Below are positions 32,006 to 40,117 of a stretch of DNA of 61,922 nucleotides, piece by piece. The notes under the pieces were generated by a model. The model saw nothing but the letters and a program-made list of their open reading frames with translations. It was not told the DNA's origin and did not search any database. This stretch comes from Kitasatospora aureofaciens. GTDB lineage: Bacteria > Actinomycetota > Actinomycetes > Streptomycetales > Streptomycetaceae. The stretch covers positions 1 through 61,922 of the forward strand of contig NZ_JAHTKP010000046.1 of assembly GCF_019192735.1 (NCBI RefSeq), written 5' to 3'. The number at the start of each line of letters is the position of its first letter. The first letter of the stretch is position 1. The position numbers were made by a program, and so were the translations under genes.

Positions 32006-34729
32006 GTGCTGATCGACCGTGAACGAGAACTGGCCGTACTGGAATCCGCACTCGCGGACTGCCTGCGGGGAACCCCCGGGATCGTCCTGATCGAGGGCGC
32101 GGTCGGCTGCGGAAAGAGCGAGCTCGTCGAGACGGTCGCCGAACACGCGGCCGCCTCCGGCGCCGTGGTGCTGCGCGCCATCGGCACCGCCGTCGAACAC
32201 GACCTCCCGCTCGGCGTGCTCGGCCAACTGCTCGCCGCCGCCCCGGCCGGGGCCCTGCCCGACCCGGCGACCGCACCGGACCCGTCCCGGATCGACGTGA
32301 TGCAGTCGCTGTGCGCCGCCGTGCACCGGCTCGCCGAGACCGCGCCGGTGGTCATCTGCGTCGACGACCTGCACCACATCGACGACCTGTCCTGCCAGTA
32401 CCTGCTCCACCTGGTCCGCCGCACCCGCGCCGCCCGCGTCCTGCTGGTGTGCACCGAGTCGGTCCACGAGCGTGCCGACGACCCCGTCTACGCCACCGAA
32501 CTGCTGCGCCAGCGCAGCTTCGTCCGGATCCGGGCCGAGCGGCTGCGCCCCGAGGCGGTGGACCGGCTGGCCGCCGTCGAACCGGCCGCAGGCCCGGCCG
32601 ACGGCAGGACCCCGCTGCCCGCCGACGCCGCCGGCGGCAACCCGCTGCTGCTGCGCGCCCTGATCGAGGAGCACCGGGCCGGCGGCCGCACCCCCGAACT
32701 CGGCGGCGCCTTCACCCAGGCCGTCCTCGCCTGTCTGCACCGCTGCGGCCCGGCCGCGCGCCGCCTCGCCGAGGTGCTCGCGGTACTCGGCGAGCTCGGC
32801 TCGCGCGAGCCGGCCGTCCGCCTGCTCGGCAGCACCGACGGCGCGGTCGTCCGGGGCAGCGCCGCGCTCGACGCCGCCGGCATCCTGGACGGCTACCGCT
32901 TCCGCCACCCCGTCGCCCGCCAGGCGGTGCTCGACCGGATGGACCCGGACGACCGGACCGCCCTGCACCGCCGCGCCGCCGAACTCGCCTACCGGGACGG
33001 CGCCCCGACCGCCGCCGTGGCCGCCCAGCTGCTCGCCGCCGGCCCCACCGACCTGCCGTGGGCGGTGGCGGTGCTCTCGGCCGCCGCCGAGCAGCTGCTC
33101 GCCGACGGCGCGACCGACCGGGCCGCCGCCTGCCTCGAACTCGCCTACCGCGGCCGGGCCGACGACGAGCAGCGCGCCCAGTTCCGCACCATGCTCGCCG
33201 CCATCATCTGGCGGACCAACCCCGGCGCCGCCGAGCGCGCCCTCGCCGAACCGCTGGAGACCCTGCGGGCCGGCCGGCTCGGCCCGGCCCGGCTCGGACC
33301 GCTCGCCCGGCTGCTCACCGAGCAGGGCCGGATCGACGAGGCCGGCGAGGCCCTGGAGCGGCTGGCCGCCGGCCGCGAGGCCGAGCGCGCGGGCCGGCCC
33401 GCCCGGCTCGGCCGCGGCGCCGACCCGCTGGACGGCCTCTCGGCCTTCCCCTGGTGGGCCGGCTCGGCCCAGTCGTGCGCGAGCGCCCGGCCCAATGAAC
33501 CGCTGCCGGCCCGGATCTCGGCACCCGCCACCCTGTGGGCGATCCCCGAGTACTCGGCGGACGGCGTGGCCGGGGTCGCGGCCGAGACCTTCCTGCGCGG
33601 TGCCACCCTCGGCGACGGCACCGCCGCCCCGATCGTGCAGGCCATCCGGGCCCTGCTGGCCACCGACGGTCCGGCCCGGGTCCTGCCCTGGTGCCAGGTG
33701 TTCCTGGAGGAGGCCGTCCGGCGCGGCGCACCCGGCGTGCAGGCCACCTTCACCGCCCTGCACGCCGAGGCCCTGCTCCGGCAGGGCGACCTGACCGGCG
33801 CGCAGCAGCAGGCCGAGGCCGCCCTGGACCTGCTGCCGGAGCGCGGCGGCAGCGTCTTCGCCAGGGGCGTGGCGGCCACCCTGATCCGGGCCGCCACCGC
33901 GGCCGGCCGCCACGACACCGCCGCCCGCGAACTCAGCCGCCCGCTGCCCGAGGGCCTGGCCGGCAGCATCCACGGCATCGCCTACCTGCGGGCCCGCGGC
34001 CAGTACCACCTCGCCACCCACCGCTTCCACGCCGCACTCGGCGACTTCCTCGACATCGGCCGCACCCTCAAGCGCTGGGGCCTGGACCGGCCGCTGCTGA
34101 TGCCCTGGCGCACCGGCGCGGCCGAGGCGCTGATCCGGCTCGGCGAGGCCCCGCAGGCCACCCGCTTCGTCGCGGACCAGCTCGCCCACCGGGACGCCGC
34201 CCATCCGTGGATCTCCGGCCCCACCCTGCGCGTCCGGGCGTCCCTGTGCGAGCCCCGGGAGCGGCTCGCGCTGCTCGCCCGTGCGGTGGACGAGCTGCAC
34301 GACTCCGAGGACCGCCACGAACTCGCCCGGGCGCTGGCCGACTTCGCCCGGGTCCTGAGGGAACTCGGCGACGGCAATCGGGCCAACATGGTCAACCGGC
34401 GGGCCTGGCAGCTCGCCAAGGAGTGCGGCGCCGACGCGCTGTGCGAGCAGATCGCCCCCGGCCTCGGCGCACCCGGCGGGCCGTCCGAGGACGCCCGCTC
34501 CGGCGCCGTCGACCTCGCCGAACTCCACGCCAGGCTCAGCGACTCGGAGAAGCGGGTGGCGATGCTCGCGGTGCACGGTCACACCAACCGCGAGATCGCG
34601 ACGAAGCTCTACATCACCGTCAGCACGGTCGAGCAGCACCTCACCCGGGTCTACCGCAAGCTCAACATCACACGCCGTCAGGAGCTGCCCGCGGAGCTGC
34701 ACCTGCTCGGCTCGGGCGGCCGGGTGTGA
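32006..34729 (+). CDS. LAL-family (large ATP-binding LuxR) regulator
   Basis: The 907-aa protein starts at GTG 32006. The N-terminal AAA-like ATPase has Walker A GAVGCGKS (about residue 33) and Walker B VVICVDDLHH. A long helical TPR-like middle follows, and the C-terminal LuxR HTH reads LSDSEKRVAMLAVHGHTNREIATKLYITVSTVEQHLTRVYRKL. LAL proteins are typical positive regulators of macrolide and other polyketide clusters. The inducer is unknown. Confidence 0.93.
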   Translation: MLIDRERELAVLESALADCLRGTPGIVLIEGAVGCGKSELVETVAEHAAASGAVVLRAIGTAVEHDLPLGVLGQLLAAAPAGALPDPATAPDPSRIDVMQSLCAAVHRLAETAPVVICVDDLHHIDDLSCQYLLHLVRRTRAARVLLVCTESVHERADDPVYATELLRQRSFVRIRAERLRPEAVDRLAAVEPAAGPADGRTPLPADAAGGNPLLLRALIEEHRAGGRTPELGGAFTQAVLACLHRCGPAARRLAEVLAVLGELGSREPAVRLLGSTDGAVVRGSAALDAAGILDGYRFRHPVARQAVLDRMDPDDRTALHRRAAELAYRDGAPTAAVAAQLLAAGPTDLPWAVAVLSAAAEQLLADGATDRAAACLELAYRGRADDEQRAQFRTMLAAIIWRTNPGAAERALAEPLETLRAGRLGPARLGPLARLLTEQGRIDEAGEALERLAAGREAERAGRPARLGRGADPLDGLSAFPWWAGSAQSCASARPNEPLPARISAPATLWAIPEYSADGVAGVAAETFLRGATLGDGTAAPIVQAIRALLATDGPARVLPWCQVFLEEAVRRGAPGVQATFTALHAEALLRQGDLTGAQQQAEAALDLLPERGGSVFARGVAATLIRAATAAGRHDTAARELSRPLPEGLAGSIHGIAYLRARGQYHLATHRFHAALGDFLDIGRTLKRWGLDRPLLMPWRTGAAEALIRLGEAPQATRFVADQLAHRDAAHPWISGPTLRVRASLCEPRERLALLARAVDELHDSEDRHELARALADFARVLRELGDGNRANMVNRRAWQLAKECGADALCEQIAPGLGAPGGPSEDARSGAVDLAELHARLSDSEKRVAMLAVHGHTNREIATKLYITVSTVEQHLTRVYRKLNITRRQELPAELHLLGSGGRV

Positions 34730-34791
34730 TGGTCCGGCAAACCGTATGGCAGGAGTATGGCAAGGAGCTGAACATCCAGTACCGGGGATGA
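34729..34791 (+). CDS. Possible 20-codon peptide coupled to the LAL gene
   Basis: The LAL stop and an ATG overlap as TGATG, opening a 20-codon frame (MVRQTVWQEY at its start). Its codons (GTA, TAT, CAA) are rare for this genome, and no ribosome site exists beyond the coupling. It is more likely chance than a gene. Confidence 0.2.
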   Translation: MVRQTVWQEYGKELNIQYRG

Positions 34792-34916
34792 TAGGAATCA
34801 GTCGGTCACGGTGCGTGGGCCCGGCAGATCTCCGGGCAACGCGCCCGCCGCCGTTGCCGAACCAGCCGTCTGCCGGGGAGGCTCGGTGCGATGCCGCGCC
34901 TACCCACGGAGACGCT

Positions 34917-35864
34917 ATGACGACGCAGTCCATGCCGACGGACGCGGTCCTGCCCGAGCTGCTGCGCACGGACATGCTGGCCCGGGTCGAGGAGCGGATG
35001 CGGGGCCTGCTGCACGCCGAGCAGGCCCGGTGCCGGGCCGTCGACCCCCGGGCCGCGGGCATGTGGGAGGCCCTGGTGGACCTGGTCACCTCCGGCGGCG
35101 AGCGGATCCGGCCCACCGTCCTGCTCACCGGCTACCTCGCGGCGGGCGGCGACCCGGCGGCCGAGTCCGCCGTCGACGCGGCAGTTGCCCTCGAACTCCT
35201 CGACACCTGCTACCTGATCCGCCGTGACGTCCGCGAGAACGCCCTGCTGCGGCACGGCGCCCCCACCCTGCACGTCCGGCACGCGGCCGAGCACGAGCGC
35301 AACGGCTGGGGCGGCGACGCCCGGGGCTTCGGCGTCGGCATGGCCGCCCTGATCGGCGACCTGGCGACGGCCCTCGCCGACCGGCTCGCCGCCGACCTGC
35401 CGGACGCCGCCCGGCAGGTCTGGCACGACCTGCGGATCGGCCGGCTCGGCGGCACCTATGTCGACTCCACGCTGTCCAGCAGCTACCTGGCCGACCCGTG
35501 GCCGGGCGGCTGCATCGCCGGCTGCGCCCGCGGCTGCGGCAGCGGCTGGTACGCGCTCCAGCACCCGCTGCTGATGGGCGCCGCCCTGGCGGGCCGCGGC
35601 GACCTGGCGGTGGTGTACCAGGACTACGCCCGCCCGCTGCACGCCGCCTGGCGGGTGCGTGGCTTCCTCAGCGGCGGCTGGGACCGCGACTGGTACGGCG
35701 ACCTGCTGCGGGAGGTGCTGCTCGGCGCCGAGGACCGCGACCGCGCCGAGCGCACCATCGGCCACCTGCTCGACCGCGCCGGCCGGGTCGTCGCCGGCGC
35801 GCCCTTCGCCTCGGCCTGGCGCACCGAACTCGCCGCCCTGGCCACCCGCTTGGTCGCTGCCTGA
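34917..35864 (+). CDS. Polyprenyl synthase-like protein with degenerate Asp-rich motifs
   Basis: The 315-aa protein starts at ATG 34917 with GGAG five bases upstream. The isoprenyl diphosphate synthase fold is visible in SGGERIRPTVLLTGY (the GGKRxRP-type motif) and in the first Asp-rich region with its following RHGAPTLH. That region reads LIRRDVREN instead of HDDxxD: the first Asp is Arg103 and the last is Glu107. No second DDxxD is recognisable; the equivalent area is WRVRGFLSGGWDRDWYG. Loss of both metal-binding motifs argues against normal prenyl transfer. It may be a non-catalytic partner subunit, have a new activity, or be decaying. Confidence 0.8.
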   Translation: MTTQSMPTDAVLPELLRTDMLARVEERMRGLLHAEQARCRAVDPRAAGMWEALVDLVTSGGERIRPTVLLTGYLAAGGDPAAESAVDAAVALELLDTCYLIRRDVRENALLRHGAPTLHVRHAAEHERNGWGGDARGFGVGMAALIGDLATALADRLAADLPDAARQVWHDLRIGRLGGTYVDSTLSSSYLADPWPGGCIAGCARGCGSGWYALQHPLLMGAALAGRGDLAVVYQDYARPLHAAWRVRGFLSGGWDRDWYGDLLREVLLGAEDRDRAERTIGHLLDRAGRVVAGAPFASAWRTELAALATRLVAA

Positions 35865-35988
35865 GGCGTCGTCCCGCCCGGCCTCCGGCTGGGCCGGCGT
35901 AGCTCGGGAGCCGTCGTCCCGCCCGAGCCTCCGCCCGTTCGTCGGTATCGCCCGGTCCACTCCTGGGCGCGCCCCCGCCCGAGCCGCC

Positions 35989-37737
35989 CTACAGCGTGCG
36001 CGGGGTGCCCGGGCGGAGCGTGGTGAGCCAGCTGCGCAGGGCCTCCTTGCGGACGCCGCCGCGGTCGTCCCGGGGCAGTGCGCGCGCCAACTCCAGCCGC
36101 GTGGGCAGGAAACCCGCCGCGACGCCCCGGGCGGCGAGGTGCTCGCGCAGCTCCACCAGGCCCGGCGGCTCCGCCTCCGTCGTCGGGACGATCACCGCGC
36201 AGGGCAGCTCCCCGTGCTCCTGGTGCAGGTAGTCGACGACCGCCGCCTCCGCCACCCGGGGATGGGTCAGCAGGGCCTCCTCGACCTCCGCCGCCGGGAC
36301 CATGAAGATCCCGCCCGCCCGCTCACCGGCCCGGGCCAGCACCTCGACCCCGCCGAGGCCGTCCGCGCGGCCCAGGTCCCCGGTGTCCAGCCAGCCGTCC
36401 CGCTCCCAGGGGACGACCGGCGCCGGTTCCCCGTGCCGCCACATCGCCGCGGCGACCGACGGCCCGCGCACCAGGAGCGGAGCCGTCTCCCGCCCGCCGA
36501 CCGGGCAGGGCGCGGCCGGCAGGACGGAGATCTCCAGCCCCGGTACCGGGCGCCCGTCGCTCTCGCCGGCGCGCTCGGCGGGCGTCTCGCCCCGGGCGAT
36601 CGTGCCCAGGCCCACCTCCGGTGACCCCCACACCGCGTGCACCGGGGCGCCCAGGGCCGCCGGGAGCTCGGCCAGCAGCGGCGCGGGGGTGCGGGTGCGC
36701 CCGCCGGAGAGCGCCAGGTTCAGCGCCGCCAGCCGTCGGGGCCGCTCCCGCTGCGCCGACAGCACCTCCGACCAGTGGTCCGGCCCCGCGTACGCGAGGG
36801 TGACCCCGGCCTCGGCCATCAGGTCGAGGCTCGTGCCCGGATCCCAGACGTCCTGGTAGACGGCGGTGCCGCCGAGCGCCAGCGGCCAGTACACGGTGAA
36901 CAGCAGGGAGGCCAGCGAGGTGAGCGGCAGCGAGGAGTAGATCACCTCGCCGCGCTCCGGCCCGGTCCCGGCGGCCGGGCGGCGGGGGGCGATGTTCGCG
37001 TAGAGGGTGTTCGGGGTGTGCAGGGTGGCGGTGTAGCGGTCGCCCAGGCCCATCACCGTGATCATCAGGCTGATCCGGTCGGCCCGGTCGGCGCCCAGGG
37101 ACGGCCCGTCGCCGTGGCGTCCGTGCTCGTGCGGGACGCGCCGGAAGTACCCGGCGAAGTCCAGCGCCCCGGTCGGCGCGGCGTCGCCCAGGACGACCCG
37201 CTGGCGCAGCCAGGGCAGCCGCGGGGCCATCTCGGCCAGGGCCTCCGCGTGCTCGAAGCCCTCCCACCGGTCGGGCACCACGCAGATCCGGGCCCGGGAG
37301 GCGGCCAGGATCCGCTCCAGCCCGTGCGCCCGCACGGTCGGGAGCACCGGGACGGCCGGGGTGCCGGCCCGCAGGCAGGCCAGCGTCAGGGCGGCGGTCT
37401 CCCACCAGCCGGGCAGCTGGATGGCGACCGGGTCGCCCTCGGCCAGCCCGAGCGAGCGCAGCGCGGCCGCGAACCGGTCGACGGTGTGCGCCAGCCGGGC
37501 GTAGCCGACGGTGACGGTGCGGTGCCCGGCGGCCCGGTGGCGGCGGTGGGCGATGATCGCGGGCCGTTCGGGGTCGAGCGCGGCCGTCCGGTACAGGTCG
37601 TGCAGGAAGGTTTCGGCGCGCCACCACCCGGCCGCGCGGAACCGGGCGGCCACGTCGTCGGGCGGGCGGATCGCGGTGAGGGCCTCGGGGGCGAGCGGCG
37701 GGGGCTGGTCGGGCAGCCGGTCCCCGGTCACGGCCAT
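35989..37737 (-). CDS. Adenylate-forming (AMP-ligase-like) enzyme with degenerate P-loop
   Basis: ATG at 37737 overlaps the upstream regulator gene by ten bases. The 582-aa protein matches the ANL family: AIQLPGWWETAALTLACLRAG, VWGSPEVG in place of YGxTE, DGWLDTGDLG, the hinge region and a C-terminal GGVRKEALR with the expected Lys. The A3 phosphate-binding loop (TSGTTGxPKG) is not recognisable: the stretch RISLMITVMGLGDRYTATLHT stands there. The overall resemblance is to long-chain or cyclohexanecarboxylate-type CoA ligases. Activity is doubtful. It is the last gene of a minus-strand unit with three regulators. Confidence 0.8.
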   Translation of the reverse strand: MAVTGDRLPDQPPPLAPEALTAIRPPDDVAARFRAAGWWRAETFLHDLYRTAALDPERPAIIAHRRHRAAGHRTVTVGYARLAHTVDRFAAALRSLGLAEGDPVAIQLPGWWETAALTLACLRAGTPAVPVLPTVRAHGLERILAASRARICVVPDRWEGFEHAEALAEMAPRLPWLRQRVVLGDAAPTGALDFAGYFRRVPHEHGRHGDGPSLGADRADRISLMITVMGLGDRYTATLHTPNTLYANIAPRRPAAGTGPERGEVIYSSLPLTSLASLLFTVYWPLALGGTAVYQDVWDPGTSLDLMAEAGVTLAYAGPDHWSEVLSAQRERPRRLAALNLALSGGRTRTPAPLLAELPAALGAPVHAVWGSPEVGLGTIARGETPAERAGESDGRPVPGLEISVLPAAPCPVGGRETAPLLVRGPSVAAAMWRHGEPAPVVPWERDGWLDTGDLGRADGLGGVEVLARAGERAGGIFMVPAAEVEEALLTHPRVAEAAVVDYLHQEHGELPCAVIVPTTEAEPPGLVELREHLAARGVAAGFLPTRLELARALPRDDRGGVRKEALRSWLTTLRPGTPRTL

Positions 37738-40037
37738 CGGCCCACCGACCAGGCGACCTGCACCCGGGAGGTACAGCCCAGCCGGCGCATCACCTCGCGG
37801 ACGTGGTTGACCACCGTCCACTCCGAGATCTTCAGCCGGGCCGCGATCTGCCGGTTCGTCAGCCCTTCGGCGATCAGCATCGCGACCTGGACCTGCCGGG
37901 GCGTCAGCGGCTGGCGCTCGGGCTCGGCGGGATCGGCCCCGGCCCCGATCGCGGGCGCGGGGGCGGCGAGCGCCTCCAGCACCGCGCCGGCCGGGGCGAG
38001 CCGGCGGCCCTCGTCCCAGGCGGCGGCGAAGTCCGCCGGGCTCAGCCGGGCGCGCAACGTGGCGACGGTCTCCGCCAGCGCCACCCGCCGCGCCTCGTCC
38101 GGGCGGCTGCCGAGCGCCCGCCGCAGCGCCTCGGCGGCGGCGAGCAGCCGGAGCACCCGGGGCTGCTGGTGAGCGGCGGTACGGGCCAGCAGCAGCGCGA
38201 AGTGCTCCAGGGTGCCGGGCAGTTCGGTCCGTTCGCCGAGCCCGTCGGCCACCCGCAGGCTCTCCCGCAGCGCGCTGTCCGCCGCCGCCGGGTCGCCCGC
38301 CTCCTCGGCGGCGGCCGCGAGCTCGCGCAGGGCGTCGGCGACGCCCCGGCTGTGCCGCAGCCGGCGGTGCGCGGCCAGGCCCTCCTCCAGCAGGCCGGCG
38401 GCCTTGCGGTGCTCGCCACGGGCGCGCAGCACCCGGGCCAGTTCGACGGTGGCCTCGGCGGCCGGGTGCGCGGCGCCCAGCGAGACGAGCGCCTCGCGGG
38501 CGGGTGCGAGCGCGGCCTCGGCGGCGGTGTGGTCGCCGAGCCGCAGCAGGGCGGCGCCGAGCCTCGCGGACACGGCGGCGGCCTGTCGGCGGTCGCCGAG
38601 CCGCCGGGCGGCCTCCAGGGCGAGGCGGTGGTGCCGGACCGCTGTCTCCGGCTCGCCGAGAGCGCTCGCGAAGCGGCCCGCGAGATCGGTCAGCCGGGCC
38701 CGCAGCGGCTCGGGCAGGGACGGGTCGGTTCCCAGCCGGTCGCACCAGTCGCGGCCCTCGTGCAGCCGCCCGGACAGCAGCCAGGGGCGGCGGCAGGCCA
38801 GCAGCAGCCCGGCGGCGCCCTCGGTGTCGCCGCGTTCGTGCAGCCGCCGCAGCGCGGCCAGCAGGTTGGCGCCCTCGCCGGTCAGGGTGCGCAGCCAGTG
38901 GTCCTGCTCGCTGCCGGTGAGCCGGGGCTCGACGGCGGTGAGCAGCCGGCGGTACGCCTCGGCGTGGCGGTCCCTGGCCGCGTCCGCGCGGTCGGTGTCC
39001 GCCAGGTCGGCCAGGCAGGACGAGCGGATCGGCTCGGGTACCGCGAACCGGGGCTCGCCCTCCTCCTTGCCGGTCACGGTGAGCAGGTGGCGGTCCAGCA
39101 GGACCTCCAGCGCCGTCTCGGTGTCGGCGCCACCGGCCGGGGCGGCCCGTTCGGCCATGGGAAGGCCGAACCCGCCGTCGAAGACGGCGAGTTGTTCGAG
39201 CAGTGCGTGGTGGTCGGGAGGCAGCCCGCGCCGGCTCCAGGCGGCCAGCGCGGCCAGCGAGCGGTGCCGCTCGGGTGCGTCGAGCGGGCCGCCGCCGAGC
39301 AGCGCGCCGCGTCGGCGCAGCCGGGCGAGCAGTGTCTCCGCCGAGTAGAGCCGCAGCTGCCGGGCTGCCAGCTCCAGGGCGAGCGGCAGCCCTTCCACCA
39401 GTGTGCAGATCCCGGCGACGACGGCGGCGTTCTCGGCGGTGAGAGCGAAGGCGGGGTCGATGTCGTGCGCCCGCCGGACGAACAGCGCGACGGAGGGGAA
39501 CCGGAGCAGTTCGTCCGGCTCCTCCTCGGCCGCCGCCCCGATCTCCGGTACGGGGAGCGGGCGGACCGGCAGCAGCCGCTCGCCCGACACCCCCAGCGGC
39601 GACCTGCTGGTCGCCAGCACCACCAAGTCCGGTTGTCCGGCGAGGACTTCGGCGATGGCCTTGGCGAGCGCGCGCCCGTGGCCGTCGCAGGTGTCGAGGC
39701 ACAGCAGCAGACGGCCCTTCCCGTCGTCGGCGAGCCGCAGCGCGGCGGCCTCCCGGCGGACGGTCTCGGGCAGGCTCTCCCCGGGCACGGCGGCCAGGTC
39801 GACGGACCACGCGGCGGTGAAGCCGGCGGTGGCGGGCGCAGCGGCCGCGGCGAGCCGGCTCTTGCCGACACCCGCCGGCCCGGTGAGGGTGAGCAGCCGT
39901 AGTGACGGATCCGCCAACCGGGCGTCGAGGGTGAGCAGTTCGCGCTCGCGTCCGATCAGCCGGGCCGCTCCGGCGGAGCGCGGCGGCGGCGACTGCGCCG
40001 CTCGGACCGACATCCAACCCTGTTGCGTTGCCGGCAT
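37728..40037 (-). CDS. ATP-binding LuxR-type regulator (NB-ARC-like)
   Basis: The chosen start is ATG 40037; an in-frame ATG at 40013 is equally plausible. The protein, about 769 aa, has an N-terminal NTPase (Walker A GPAGVGKSRLAA, LLLCLDTCDG, and LVVLATSRSPLGVSGE of the STAND class) and a TPR-like helical middle. The C-terminal LuxR HTH is LTPRQVQVAMLIAEGLTNRQIAARLKISEWTVVNHV. It lies between the SARP and the AMP-ligase-like gene, probably in one transcript. Confidence 0.9.
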   Translation of the reverse strand: MPATQQGWMSVRAAQSPPPRSAGAARLIGRERELLTLDARLADPSLRLLTLTGPAGVGKSRLAAAAAPATAGFTAAWSVDLAAVPGESLPETVRREAAALRLADDGKGRLLLCLDTCDGHGRALAKAIAEVLAGQPDLVVLATSRSPLGVSGERLLPVRPLPVPEIGAAAEEEPDELLRFPSVALFVRRAHDIDPAFALTAENAAVVAGICTLVEGLPLALELAARQLRLYSAETLLARLRRRGALLGGGPLDAPERHRSLAALAAWSRRGLPPDHHALLEQLAVFDGGFGLPMAERAAPAGGADTETALEVLLDRHLLTVTGKEEGEPRFAVPEPIRSSCLADLADTDRADAARDRHAEAYRRLLTAVEPRLTGSEQDHWLRTLTGEGANLLAALRRLHERGDTEGAAGLLLACRRPWLLSGRLHEGRDWCDRLGTDPSLPEPLRARLTDLAGRFASALGEPETAVRHHRLALEAARRLGDRRQAAAVSARLGAALLRLGDHTAAEAALAPAREALVSLGAAHPAAEATVELARVLRARGEHRKAAGLLEEGLAAHRRLRHSRGVADALRELAAAAEEAGDPAAADSALRESLRVADGLGERTELPGTLEHFALLLARTAAHQQPRVLRLLAAAEALRRALGSRPDEARRVALAETVATLRARLSPADFAAAWDEGRRLAPAGAVLEALAAPAPAIGAGADPAEPERQPLTPRQVQVAMLIAEGLTNRQIAARLKISEWTVVNHVREVMRRLGCTSRVQVAWSVGRWP

Positions 40038-40117
40038 TCCCCGCCCCCGCCCTGTTTGTCCCCTGGTCCACCAAGGCCCCTGGCCGTACCACCCTCGCTG
40101 CTCCGGCTTAAGCGCGG

